Part shown: one piece after another, positions 7,610-16,095 of the stretch
How positions within the stretch are numbered: position 1 is the stretch's first letter
Layout: the number at the start of each line of letters is the position of its first letter
Origin: an uncultured Corynebacterium sp.
Lineage (GTDB): Bacteria > Actinomycetota > Actinomycetes > Mycobacteriales > Mycobacteriaceae
Length of the DNA stretch: 64,000 bases
NCBI GenBank assembly: GCA_943913645.1
Contig: CALTYZ010000013.1
Span: 1 to 64,000, forward strand
Direction of reading: 5' to 3'
Program-made: the position numbers and the translations under genes
Notes under the pieces: model-generated
Databases searched by the model: none
Seen by the model: the letters and a program-made list of their open reading frames with translations, nothing else
What the model was told of the DNA's origin: nothing

Positions 7610-8173
7610 CTATTGAATGGTTGCGTCGGTGTAGTGTTTGAGCCGCAGTGCATTCAGTGGCATCGAAGAATCAGTGGCAAAGTACGCATCACCGACTGCC
7701 ACGGTTACTTCGGCGTTGCGGCCCACGAAGCGTTCCCATTCCAGACCTTCCTCACGGCTGCCGTATTTGGTGCGTTCACGGCGGCCAAGCAGGATGTATT
7801 CAACCCAGTTGGTGTGCTCACCATCGGTGTTCTCCGGATGGACCTCGGTGAACTCCTGCGGTGTGGCAAGCTCAAGCAGGAGGTACTGGCTGCTGGGGTC
7901 TTCACCGTTGGGCATTCCGAGCCCGGACGGGGCTTGGAGTTCGGCTCCGGTTTTTTTCACTACGGTGCCGCTAAACACGATGCGGTCTCGGTTCGTCTTC
8001 GCCGCAGCAACACCGGAGTCGGACATCTCGGGCTGTACCACTGCTGGCGCGGTTTCGGAGCCTGCGAAGCGAGTATCGGACGTAGTGTGGTCTGCGCTGC
8101 AGCTGGCCAGCAGTGGGCATAAGAGCACCACAATGGCGGCAAGCAACTGGGGGAAAAGCACACGACGTTCCAC
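7610..8173 (-). CDS. Putative secreted lipoprotein, unknown family
   Basis: A 187-residue protein with a signal peptide ending in the lipobox LLASC, a polar linker (about 26-60) and a domain starting IVFSGTVVKK. Aromatic and acidic residues, a W-x-R-F-V-G-x-x-A-E-V-T-V strand and the segment SSMPLNALRLKHY end the protein. Its plan parallels the lipoprotein at 1465-2007. The GTG start at 8173 has no purine-rich ribosome site, but a promoter with TTAACA and TACTAT at 18-bp spacing ends about 10 bp upstream, so the mRNA is probably nearly leaderless. It converges with the protease gene. Function is unknown. Confidence 0.8.
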   Translation of the reverse strand: MERRVLFPQLLAAIVVLLCPLLASCSADHTTSDTRFAGSETAPAVVQPEMSDSGVAAAKTNRDRIVFSGTVVKKTGAELQAPSGLGMPNGEDPSSQYLLLELATPQEFTEVHPENTDGEHTNWVEYILLGRRERTKYGSREEGLEWERFVGRNAEVTVAVGDAYFATDSSMPLNALRLKHYTDATIQ

Positions 8174-8182
8174 AAGAAGCTA

Positions 8183-8212
8183 ATAGTACTCTGTGAGATA
8201 GCTTATTGTTAA
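8183..8212 (-). promoter_or_regulatory. SigA-type promoter of the lipoprotein gene
   Basis: On the minus strand TTAACA (8212-8207) and TACTAT (8188-8183) lie 18 bp apart, close to the primary sigma-factor consensus. The predicted start site falls within a few bases of the GTG at 8173, leaving almost no leader. Confidence 0.5.
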
Positions 8213-8374
8213 TTTGTATTAACCTTCTAGGTTCCTGCAGTGCTTATTGGTGGGGAGCAACCGTTTCGCTCGCCTCCTCCCCACATTCGCAGGCGGCAAT
8301 CTGCACTGGCGATACGTACTATGGCAGCAACTCAACCGCGATGCGCGAAGCAGTGACACTGCGAGGAGATGAAC

Positions 8375-8749
8375 ATGAGCAACCGAAACGACCCAGAAGA
8401 CAATCCCCAACTGTTTGACCAGCAGGTGCAGGGCGAAGTCCCCGCCGATCCAGCTCGGCTGCCGGATGAACCCCCATACGATCCGGAAATGGATGGTCCT
8501 GCACCTCAGGATCGCCCACGCCCCGAAGACCGAGGCGAGATGCTGGGAGCCACGGGCGACACCACGGGCGATAACGCGGTGGAAAAAGACCCCTCCGATT
8601 GGGTCTCTGGTGATGATCCAATGACGGAGGCGCAGAAGTCCTACCTGGACACCCTGGCTAAACAAGCCGGTGAGCAGTTGCCGGCAAACATGACCAAAGC
8701 AGAAGCCTCCCAACACATCGACCGGTTGAAAAAGCTCACGGCACAGTAA
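8375..8749 (+). CDS. DUF3072 domain protein
   Basis: A small hydrophilic protein of 124 residues, rich in Asp, Pro and Glu in its first 85 residues and probably disordered there. The C-terminal DPMTEAQKSYLDTLAKQAGE ... TKAEASQHIDRLK is the DUF3072 motif, a short helical module found in many actinobacteria and of unknown function. Two in-frame ATGs exist, 8369 and 8375; the second is preferred because AGGAG ends 6 bp upstream of it. The gene stands alone between divergent and convergent neighbours. Confidence 0.82.
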   Translation: MSNRNDPEDNPQLFDQQVQGEVPADPARLPDEPPYDPEMDGPAPQDRPRPEDRGEMLGATGDTTGDNAVEKDPSDWVSGDDPMTEAQKSYLDTLAKQAGEQLPANMTKAEASQHIDRLKKLTAQ

Positions 8750-8809
8750 TTCACCTCGCTGAGGAGCAGTTCAAGCTCACCCTGCGCCAGCATGCTCAGC
8801 CCTGAGGTT

Positions 8810-9952
8810 TTAACCCTGTGTGAGCTCGAATGGAAGCGGTGGGCTCTCGACACCGTTAACGACGACAGAGACCGCTTGGGTACCTGGGTAGTAGGTGCGA
8901 GTGCCGGTGATGCGAAATGCGTGCGTCTTGTTGACTAGCAGAGTTTCCCCTGGCGAGAGGTGGAACTTACCGATGCGAAACACCGTGGGGCGCCGCTGGC
9001 CATTCTTTTTTAAAAAGTGCATGCGGTATTCCACCAACAGCTCATGCGAGGACCTGCCAGTGTTTTTGAGCTCTGCTGACAGTGTGCCTGTCTCGCCGAC
9101 AGCTACGCGGTCTGGAAAATCGACTGTGTGGAGCACCACATCATCGCTTTGGATAAACCCGACGAGTTCTAATGCCTCAGGGTGGCCCTGCTTGATCAAG
9201 GTGCGCACACCTCGTTCAATGAGCCACATTGTCTCTGCCGTTGGGTAAGTAGCTGACCAGCGACGTGCAGTCTCAAGCGCAAGCTCTGGGTGGGTGCGGG
9301 TGATGTCGTTGAGGTTGTTCGCGACCGATTTGCGCACAAACAGTGAAGTATCAGCGGTGAGCGTATCAAGCACCGGAATGATCGGGGAGGGGTCAGCAAC
9401 AAATGGAGTGTGAACTCGCGCCCACGGCAGTCGCGGCCGAATCCCCTCTGACGCTAACCGGCGAACATTGTGGCTCTCAGACTCGGCCCAAGCGTGCACC
9501 CTGCGCATGGTCAAGTCTGGGTAGCGCTCAAGGTAGGGGCGCACTGCCCACTCGCCGGTGAACGCGCGGGTCAGTGCCTCGATCGCCGTCAGCGAGAGCT
9601 CTGGATTGTCCAGGCCGTACATTTCGATATACCGGCTCACCGGCCACAGGTGAAAAGAGTGGTTGAAATACCCCTCGCCCTCGCGCAGCTCCGGACCCAG
9701 CTTGTCCACCACCGCCTGCACCGCGGTGGTGTAGTCCTGCGGGAGTCGGGCACGAAGCCCTGCGGCAAACACGGTGACGCGGTCAAGGATTTCAAGATCA
9801 TCTACCCGCGGGGCAACCCACTTCGCGTACTCGGCACCGTCGATACCGAGTTGGTCTCCAAGGCTTCTCGCGGTATCCGCGTTGAAGTAGTACTTCATCT
9901 TCTGGGCCACAGTCGTATCCTTCTTCGCCTCGTCCCACCACGCTTTCAGCAC
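8810..9952 (-). CDS. AlkC-type DNA alkylation repair glycosylase with C-terminal Ig-like domain
   Basis: A 380-residue protein. Residues about 1-250 form the HEAT-like-repeat DNA glycosylase core, with hallmark blocks FTGEWAVRPYLERYP, VRRLASEGIRPRLPW and LFVRKSVANNLNDI, which are characteristic of AlkC rather than AlkD. Residues about 265-380 are beta-rich (VGETGTLSAELKNTG, HAFRITGTRTYYPG) and fit the C-terminal Ig-like domain described for AlkC enzymes. AlkC proteins excise 3-methyladenine and similar cationic lesions without base flipping. The start is GTG at 9952. It is divergent from the MFS gene at 10081. Catalytic residues were not assigned. Confidence 0.83.
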   Translation of the reverse strand: MLKAWWDEAKKDTTVAQKMKYYFNADTARSLGDQLGIDGAEYAKWVAPRVDDLEILDRVTVFAAGLRARLPQDYTTAVQAVVDKLGPELREGEGYFNHSFHLWPVSRYIEMYGLDNPELSLTAIEALTRAFTGEWAVRPYLERYPDLTMRRVHAWAESESHNVRRLASEGIRPRLPWARVHTPFVADPSPIIPVLDTLTADTSLFVRKSVANNLNDITRTHPELALETARRWSATYPTAETMWLIERGVRTLIKQGHPEALELVGFIQSDDVVLHTVDFPDRVAVGETGTLSAELKNTGRSSHELLVEYRMHFLKKNGQRRPTVFRIGKFHLSPGETLLVNKTHAFRITGTRTYYPGTQAVSVVVNGVESPPLPFELTQG

Positions 9953-10080
9953 TTCTGGAGTCTACGTGGGCTTGGGCGCATGTCATGGTCTCATGGTCTG
10001 CCAGCCTGCGCACAGCCTGCTGCTGCGTGCGGTAGTGATAGTTTGGGATTTATAACTCAACTCGACAAAGGAACCTCACC

Positions 10081-11484
10081 ATGTCTACTGCGTCTCGCAC
10101 TGCGAGCGTGCACAACGAAAGCGGTGCAGCTGGGGCAAAATTTCCAGGCCCGCACAAAAGAGTTGCTCTCGGCGCGGCAATCTCCGAAACTGGGTTTGCA
10201 GTTACCTTCGCCGGTCTGAGCTTTTTCACACCCATGGTGCTCACGGAGTTTCAATCCCGTCCCGAGTTCACCACCTCAAGCTTTTTGCTTTACTACACCA
10301 TCTACGGCATCGCCTCCGCCGTGACCATGCTGGTCGCGGCACAGCTCATTGACAAACTCAAAGCCAATGGGCTGATGATTATCGGCGGGGCGATCGCTGC
10401 CGTTGGCCTAGTACTCTTTGCCTTCTCGCAGTCGCTGTGGATGTTCTACGCCGCAGGGCTCACCATCGGTGTCGGCGTGGGGATGTCCGTGCAATACGTC
10501 CCGATTGTGGTCGTCAACCGCTGGTTTATTGAGAAGCGCGGTACTGTGCTTGGTGCTGTACTGGCCGGTTCAGGCGTCGGTGGCATGATCCTCGGGTTTG
10601 TGGTGCCGTCGCTGATAGGTTCAATCGGTTGGCGCAGCACGATGCTTGTTATGGCAGCCATTATGGGAGCAACCACCATCCTCCCGGGCATCTTCATGAT
10701 CCGGAACAACCCAGAAGATGAAGGGCTTGTCCCATACGGCGCACCACCAGCAGACAAACTACTCACCACAGCCAAGGATGAGTGGGAGCCGGGCATGTCG
10801 CAGCAAGAGGCGCTGAAGAACCCATGGTTCTGGGTGCTGCTGGCAGCGTTGGCGATCTTTGGCATCACCTACGGCATGACCCAACACCTGGTGAACTACC
10901 TCAATTTGGCCCCGTGGGGCGTGCCCGTTTCTGCCCAGGTTATTTCCACTATTGTCGTCCTGGCGACGGTGCTTTTGATTCCCTACAAGCCGTTGCTGGG
11001 CTGGGTAGTGGACAAAATCGGACTGGAAAAAACCCTGGTGCTGGCTTTTGCAATCGCATCGATCGGCTTCATTATTTTCGCATTCGCCCGCACGCCTGCA
11101 GTGTTCATCGGTTCGATTTTCTTCGTCGCTGTCGGATTGGCTACCGGCACTGTCACTCCGCCGCTGATCGGCGAACGGGCGTTTGGTCAGCGGGACTTCT
11201 CCAAGTTGTGGGGCATTCTTGGCATGGCCTACCCGGTTGGGCTATCTGTGGGGGCATCGCTGTGGGGACTGATCCCCGACTTGACCGGAACCTACTTTTG
11301 GGGGTTTGTCGCGGTCCCCGTCGTCACCGCCGTGTACGTGATCAGCTTCCTGCTGGTTATCCGCAATGTTCGTGCGATCTGGGTACCGCCTGCGCTGGTG
11401 CACTTGGATGAGGCGGTGAAACGCGGCGAGGTTGCTGAGGAAGATGCGCGTGTCGCAGTTGAAAACAGAGAAGATCTCGCATAA
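10081..11484 (+). CDS. MFS transporter, oxalate/formate antiporter-like (OFA) type
   Basis: A 467-residue transporter with twelve predicted membrane helices and MFS signatures, including the motif-A-like loop around LIDKLKANG and its second-half counterpart GWVVDKIG. The pattern VQYVPIVVVNRWFIEKRGTVLGAVLAGSG, with the conserved R-W-F-x-x-R-G element, is typical of the OFA/monocarboxylate-type subfamily. An AAGGAACC ribosome site precedes the ATG. Substrate is unknown; relatives move small organic acids. It may share an mRNA with the 2H-phosphoesterase gene 7 bp downstream. Confidence 0.82.
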   Translation: MSTASRTASVHNESGAAGAKFPGPHKRVALGAAISETGFAVTFAGLSFFTPMVLTEFQSRPEFTTSSFLLYYTIYGIASAVTMLVAAQLIDKLKANGLMIIGGAIAAVGLVLFAFSQSLWMFYAAGLTIGVGVGMSVQYVPIVVVNRWFIEKRGTVLGAVLAGSGVGGMILGFVVPSLIGSIGWRSTMLVMAAIMGATTILPGIFMIRNNPEDEGLVPYGAPPADKLLTTAKDEWEPGMSQQEALKNPWFWVLLAALAIFGITYGMTQHLVNYLNLAPWGVPVSAQVISTIVVLATVLLIPYKPLLGWVVDKIGLEKTLVLAFAIASIGFIIFAFARTPAVFIGSIFFVAVGLATGTVTPPLIGERAFGQRDFSKLWGILGMAYPVGLSVGASLWGLIPDLTGTYFWGFVAVPVVTAVYVISFLLVIRNVRAIWVPPALVHLDEAVKRGEVAEEDARVAVENREDLA

Positions 11485-11490
11485 CCGTCT

Positions 11491-11997
11491 TTGACCGTGT
11501 CGCTGAATTCACCTGAGAATATTCTGCTTCGCCTCCCACACGAGCAGGAGGCGGTGGTGCGCGGCATCTATGCGTCTTTGGCAGACCAAGGCTTCCCTCA
11601 GCAGCAGCAACGCCCACATATCTCGGTGACTTTTGCACCGGCGATGGCGCCGCGTGTTGTAGGGGAGGCAGCAGAGCGTTTGCCACGCCTTTTGCCAGCA
11701 GCTTTTCGACGCGTCGGCCTCGTCGTCTTCGGCACCAAATCCAAGCAAACTGTGGCCTGGTTGCTTGAGGGGCCCGATGACCTCGAGCACGCCGCGCGCG
11801 ATATCAGCGCCCGGAACCCGGACGGGCGCGGAGATCGCTGGACCCCGCACCTCACCATGGGGCTGCGCTTGCCGAAGGCGCTCGTCGCGGACTACATCAC
11901 AGCATTGAATGAGCTAACCTCACCGCATTTCACTGAGGTAGTCGCCGATCGGGCTGCGTTCTACCAACCGAAATTGGGCACAGAGATTATTTTTTAG
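11491..11997 (+). CDS. 2H phosphoesterase, 2'-5' RNA ligase family
   Basis: A protein of about 168 residues with the two H-x-S/T motifs that define the 2H superfamily: HISVTF near residue 44 and HLTMGLRL near residue 128, spaced as in LigT/2'-5' RNA ligase-like proteins. Such enzymes act on 2',3'-cyclic phosphate ends of RNA or on cyclic nucleotides, but many bacterial members are uncharacterised. The start is uncertain: TTG at 11491 or GTG at 11497, neither with a clear ribosome site, both just behind the MFS stop. Confidence 0.75.
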   Translation: MTVSLNSPENILLRLPHEQEAVVRGIYASLADQGFPQQQQRPHISVTFAPAMAPRVVGEAAERLPRLLPAAFRRVGLVVFGTKSKQTVAWLLEGPDDLEHAARDISARNPDGRGDRWTPHLTMGLRLPKALVADYITALNELTSPHFTEVVADRAAFYQPKLGTEIIF

Positions 11998-12079
11998 GGC
12001 CTTGCTAGCCCAAGATCAAAATGTTGTGGTATTTGGCCTGTTCGCATCATCTGCGATCCATCGGATGTGTGATTGTGGG

Positions 12080-12907
12080 CTAGTGGCGTGGCTGGTGGTC
12101 TCGCCTGGGCGCCGCATTGCTGAGGTAGTGTGCGCCGTCCCGGCAGATAACGCGGGGCGTGGTGCTTAATCTCAGGCCTGCGGCTGCTGGGTTGAAAGCT
12201 AGCGGCGCGTCGGAGGCAGCAATGACGACATTGCCGTATTCGCGACCCATAAGCCGCGCTACTGGGCCGGCGACGGCAGTGAAGCGGAAAATCTCGCTTA
12301 AGCCCGCCAATTCCGCACGAGTTTCCGAAAGACCTGGGTAATCACCTACGTTTGCGACAAACAGGCCACCAGGGTGGAGTGCTCGATGGACAGCCTGGTA
12401 AAACTCTACCGTGGTCAACCCACTCGGAGTATTTGGACCAGCGAAGACATCGCGCACAATGACGTGCACAGAAGCGGGTGGCAGAGCATGGGTGAAAGTT
12501 CGTGCATCAGCAGTTTTGATGCTCACAGGCGGATCAAACACCTGGCGCACCAGTTTCGCCAGCGCGGCATCTTTCTCAACTGCGGTGGTGCGACCGCCCC
12601 AGCGGTGGGCGAAGAAGCTCGGCAGCGCGCATCCTCCGGCCCCAAGGTGCACGCTGTTCAACGCTGACGCGGTGGCGAGTGCGTTTGCACAGCTGTTGGC
12701 AAACCCCACAATCCACTGCATGTAGTCATAGTCGAGCACTTCTGGTGCCCCGGGAACTACATACGAGGACGGCACCTGATTGACCTCAAGGATGTAGCCG
12801 CCATCGCGCATTGGGTCAGCGATGATGGTGGCGTGCCCAGTATCGATCGGGTATGTACCGCTGATGCAGGACTTGGTTGCACGCGGCTTTCGCGGGGGTG
12901 TGTGCAT
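12080..12907 (-). CDS. Spermidine synthase-like SAM-dependent protein
   Basis: A 275-residue protein with the class-I methyltransferase-like fold of spermidine synthases. Visible are VHLGAGGCALPSFFAHRW (nucleotide-binding loop), TAVEKDAALAKLV (acidic residue at the end of strand 2), DARTF and VIVRDVFAGPNTPSGLTTVEFY (the D-x-F/Y region with the T-x-E-F-Y segment). Actinobacterial relatives are often annotated as spermidine synthase, but true aminopropyl transfer is unproved, and no speD gene is seen nearby. The ATG at 12907 is 11 bp behind the stop of the DHA2 transporter, so the two are probably one operon. Confidence 0.75.
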   Translation of the reverse strand: MHTPPRKPRATKSCISGTYPIDTGHATIIADPMRDGGYILEVNQVPSSYVVPGAPEVLDYDYMQWIVGFANSCANALATASALNSVHLGAGGCALPSFFAHRWGGRTTAVEKDAALAKLVRQVFDPPVSIKTADARTFTHALPPASVHVIVRDVFAGPNTPSGLTTVEFYQAVHRALHPGGLFVANVGDYPGLSETRAELAGLSEIFRFTAVAGPVARLMGREYGNVVIAASDAPLAFNPAAAGLRLSTTPRVICRDGAHYLSNAAPRRDHQPRH

Positions 12908-12918
12908 GCTAGTGGCGG

Positions 12919-14331
12919 CTATGCGCTCCAGGATTGCGTGCGCTGAAAGAAGCAAGCAAGTACGGCACCGGCGCCAATTACCGCGCACGGCAGCCAAATG
13001 GAATTGGCCATTGCGTGTGCAAATGGTTCGTGCAATGCAGTTGGCAGAACACCTGTGAAGGTGGCACCACCAGCGGCTGCGGCGTCAGCGCCGCCTGCAG
13101 CGCTACCGAGTTGTCTCTCCAACTGCGCTGACATCATCGCCGCAATAGCGGCGGAACCGACCACTGCACCCATCTGGCGCATGGTGTTGTAGACCGATGA
13201 GCCTGAGCCGGCCAGGCGCCCCTCAAGGTTGCGAGTGGCCACCATGGACAAAGGCCCCCATATCATCGAGTTTGCAATGCCGTAGATCACTGACGCCACA
13301 TACATCCAGCTCGGGTTGATACCGGGCGCGGTGATCACAGCGGTCATGGCCATTGATGCTGCAGCCAGGATGAGGCCGGCGATGGCGAAGGGTTTCGGGT
13401 CGTAGGAGTTTGTCAGTTTGCCGATCCAAGGTGACAACAACAATGACATTAACCCCGAAGGCAGTACCAGCAGGGCAGCGTGAGTGGGGGAGTAGCCTTG
13501 GACGCTTTGGACATAAATCATCCACGGGATAATGAAGGTTGATACCGCAAATCCCACACTGGCGATGGTGCAGCCAGCGAGCGTGAAGTTACGGTTGGAG
13601 AACAATTCCAAGGGCACGAGTGCATCCCTGCCTCGTACCGCCTGCCAACGTACAAAGCTACCCATTGCGACGGTGCCGACGACCAGCAAGCTCCACAGCC
13701 GCCAGTCCCCGTTCAAGCGTTGCGCTTCTTGGATTGCGAAAACGAAACAGAACATGCCGACGGCGCTGAGCACCACGCCGACCCAGTCGAAGCTGCGGTT
13801 CGTTTGCTCCAGCGTGGGTACAAAACGCGCGGCGAGCACCAGACCAACAATGCCAACTGGCACGTTGACATAGAAGATCCATGGCCAACCTGCGGCGTCA
13901 ACAAGCAAACCGCCCGCAAGGGGGCCGGTGACGGTGGCAAGACCTGCCGTTGCGCCCCACACTCCCATCGCAGCGCCACGGGCTGTGGGTACGAACGTAC
14001 GGATCATCACTGACATAGTTTGCGGGGTGACCATCGCCCCACCGAGGCCTTGGAACGCGCGGGCGATGATCAGGGCCGTTACCGAACTTGCAAGACCGCA
14101 TGCAAGTGAGGATGCGGTGAACAGGGCAAGCCCCAGCAGGTATATCGAGCGGGGTCCGAAGCGATCCCCCAAGCGGCCTGTTATCAGCAACGGCACTGCA
14201 TATGCAAGCAGATACGCGCTGTTGACCCAGATGACTTCGTTATATGAGGCTTGTAGTCCCTCGGCGATGGCGGGAATCGCCACCGACACAATGGTGGAAT
14301 CCACCAGGATCATGAAAAACCCCAGCATCAT
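12919..14331 (-). CDS. MFS multidrug-type exporter, DHA2 (EmrB/QacA) family
   Basis: A transporter with fourteen predicted helices. Recognisable are FFMILVDSTIVSVAIPAI (motif D1), GRLGDRFGPRSIYLLG (motif A), ARAFQGLGGAMVTPQTM (motif B) and GPLAGGLLVDAAGWPWIFYVNVPVG (motif C), which define DHA2 drug:H+ antiporters. The first ATG (14331) lies inside helix 1. The frame continues upstream for 33 proline-rich codons to a stop, without ATG, GTG or TTG, so the real start may be non-canonical (CTG at 14340 or ATC at 14427). Followed by the spermidine-synthase-like gene. Substrate is unknown. Confidence 0.8.
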   Translation of the reverse strand: MMLGFFMILVDSTIVSVAIPAIAEGLQASYNEVIWVNSAYLLAYAVPLLITGRLGDRFGPRSIYLLGLALFTASSLACGLASSVTALIIARAFQGLGGAMVTPQTMSVMIRTFVPTARGAAMGVWGATAGLATVTGPLAGGLLVDAAGWPWIFYVNVPVGIVGLVLAARFVPTLEQTNRSFDWVGVVLSAVGMFCFVFAIQEAQRLNGDWRLWSLLVVGTVAMGSFVRWQAVRGRDALVPLELFSNRNFTLAGCTIASVGFAVSTFIIPWMIYVQSVQGYSPTHAALLVLPSGLMSLLLSPWIGKLTNSYDPKPFAIAGLILAAASMAMTAVITAPGINPSWMYVASVIYGIANSMIWGPLSMVATRNLEGRLAGSGSSVYNTMRQMGAVVGSAAIAAMMSAQLERQLGSAAGGADAAAAGGATFTGVLPTALHEPFAHAMANSIWLPCAVIGAGAVLACFFQRTQSWSA

Positions 14332-14437
14332 CGACCACAGGGCAGGCCAAGGTGAGTGCTCAGGGGTGTGAGTTTCTGCGGCCGGACCTGGGTGTGAAGG
14401 GCGTGGGGGTGTAGCTGGAGCGTCGATACGCTAGATG

Positions 14438-15919
14438 TTAGTCAAATGGCAAAACTGCGCGCAGCTCGGCCGGGAGCAGGGGTTGCAGCAGTGGCCACGA
14501 CAACGCGGCAAGCGCGCCAACGGCCGCGAGTATCCCGACGACGAACGCAGCCGTGCCGCCCGGTGACGCTGGTTTAGACGACAAAGCGAGCGTCGTGGGC
14601 TTTTGCTCAATGAGGTCGTTTTCCGCCGCCATCTCCGGGGTGTCTACTGCATTATTGAGCGTGCGTATCGTCAGATCCTGCTCGTGTTCGGTGGCAGGGG
14701 AGTCAATGCCGAAGAACCTATCCAACCCCCTGACGTTGAACTGTGTTGCCATGTAGCGGCTGTTGTTTGCGGTGTTCCATTGGGAAACAACAATGTCCAT
14801 GTTGCCAATGCGCGAGCCAGGAACGATGTAGCCACCATATGGCTGCGACCAGTTCAACGGGGTCTGTTTCTCACCCCAGCTACCATGTTTCGCCACCACT
14901 GCGGTTGGCACGTCGTTCCAGTCACGCGCGATGTCCTCAGCGATGCGCACCTCGATTTGCAAGGTGTCCTCGTTGAAGAGCACCAGTACCCAGTGGCCGT
15001 CGATGTAGCGAAGATTCATCTCACCGGCTTTCACGCCGTCCGCGAGAATCGGGGTGCCGCTATCGCCCCACTGGCCAGAAGTCGGGTCGAACAACTGCCA
15101 CTTGGAACGATCACCCATATCGGCTTCGCTAAAGCGGGAGAGATAGACCGGATTTGAACGGTCGAAGGACGTAGAGACCACGTAGATATAACCATCTGGC
15201 CCCCGCTCCCATGAGAGCAGCTCACCCATGTGGTTCATGTACGTCGCGTTTGTCCGGCCAACTGACTCCCAGCGCTGTCCGCCGTCGGTCGAACGCCAGA
15301 TCTGGGTACCGATCACGTCGCCGAGGGTGCGGTTCCACATCCCTTGTAGATAGAGGGTGCCATCGATGTTGATGACGTCAGAGGGGATCAGGGTCAATTG
15401 GTCTTCGCGCAGGTAGCCGACTGTTTGTTTCACCCGTTTGCCGCGGTTCAGCGGGCGCAGGATGCGGAGAAACCCATTCTCGTCGATTTTTGCCACGACA
15501 CCAACCGGGCTCATCCATTCCCCCCGGCCGAAGCCTTGGCCTGAAAACGAGTCGCCGAAGACCATCGCGAATTCGCCATCCCCGATGGGCGCCATTGTTC
15601 CTAGATCGCCCGCGCCCAAACCTACGTGCTTGGAGTGCGGTCCGAGCACATCACCCATGATCTGGATGACGGTGCCATCAGGCATGGTGTAGGGTTCCGA
15701 CGCTGTTTTCTGTGGTGGGGTGGCGTTGGAGTTGTCGACTCGGGATGAACCGGAGGATGCGGGCACGCTGGAGGAGTCTGGCATCCCGGAGCTTGCGGTT
15801 GCATTCGTGAGACTTGATTGTGCCAGCGCAGGCGGGGCAACAAGCATCGACGATGTCATGATTGCGGCGGTAGCTGCGGCCGCCGCGCGCGACGAAGCGT
15901 GGTGTGACACACGAAACAT
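14438..15919 (-). CDS. Secreted DUF4185 protein (GH183-like, possible endo-D-arabinanase)
   Basis: A 493-residue exported protein: signal peptide about 1-34 (ALA cut), a Ser/Pro-rich linker to about 75, a beta-propeller domain about 75-425, and a C-terminal hydrophobic segment (about 460-480) that could anchor it. The domain shows the DUF4185 features GDLGTMAPIGDGEFAMVFGDSF, GTQIWRSTDGGQRWESVG, NLRYIDGHWVLVLFNED and QPYGGYIVPGS. Part of DUF4185 has been defined as GH183, endo-D-arabinofuranases that cut the D-arabinan of mycolata arabinogalactan, so a wall-remodelling role is attractive but inferred. A GAAGG ribosome site precedes the ATG, and an AT-rich palindrome lies 40 bp upstream. Confidence 0.8.
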   Translation of the reverse strand: MFRVSHHASSRAAAAATAAIMTSSMLVAPPALAQSSLTNATASSGMPDSSSVPASSGSSRVDNSNATPPQKTASEPYTMPDGTVIQIMGDVLGPHSKHVGLGAGDLGTMAPIGDGEFAMVFGDSFSGQGFGRGEWMSPVGVVAKIDENGFLRILRPLNRGKRVKQTVGYLREDQLTLIPSDVINIDGTLYLQGMWNRTLGDVIGTQIWRSTDGGQRWESVGRTNATYMNHMGELLSWERGPDGYIYVVSTSFDRSNPVYLSRFSEADMGDRSKWQLFDPTSGQWGDSGTPILADGVKAGEMNLRYIDGHWVLVLFNEDTLQIEVRIAEDIARDWNDVPTAVVAKHGSWGEKQTPLNWSQPYGGYIVPGSRIGNMDIVVSQWNTANNSRYMATQFNVRGLDRFFGIDSPATEHEQDLTIRTLNNAVDTPEMAAENDLIEQKPTTLALSSKPASPGGTAAFVVGILAAVGALAALSWPLLQPLLPAELRAVLPFD

Positions 15920-15959
15920 TATCTAAACCTTCAGGGCAGGATGGGTAAGGAAGTAAGCG

Positions 15960-15979
15960 GATGCTTTTATAAAAGCATC
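15960..15979. promoter_or_regulatory. Perfect 20-bp palindrome, candidate operator
   Basis: GATGCTTTTATAAAAGCATC is self-complementary over its full 20 bp. It lies 40 bp upstream of the DUF4185 start and contains a TATAAA that could serve as a -10 element on the minus strand. A repressor bound here would block that promoter. It does not match DtxR, McbR, AmtR or Zur sites known to me from C. glutamicum. Confidence 0.5.
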
Positions 15980-16095
15980 ATCACCTTAACAAAACGCTGT
16001 GTATTCAGCGCGTCGTCGTGACTGTCCCCGCGTCCTGGAAGGGGTGGCGCTCACGACAAACCTTGCGCACTGTCGTTGCGCACCGTGCGATTACG

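Noticed and set aside
9965..9983. Short tandem repeat CATGGTCT between alkC and the MFS gene
   Set aside because: Only two copies of eight bases are present; too little to call a functional element.
12005..12083. CTAGCCCA and TGGGCTAG as a possible hairpin behind the 2H-phosphoesterase gene
   Set aside because: The arms are only 8 bp and about 60 bp apart, so a terminator is not convincing.
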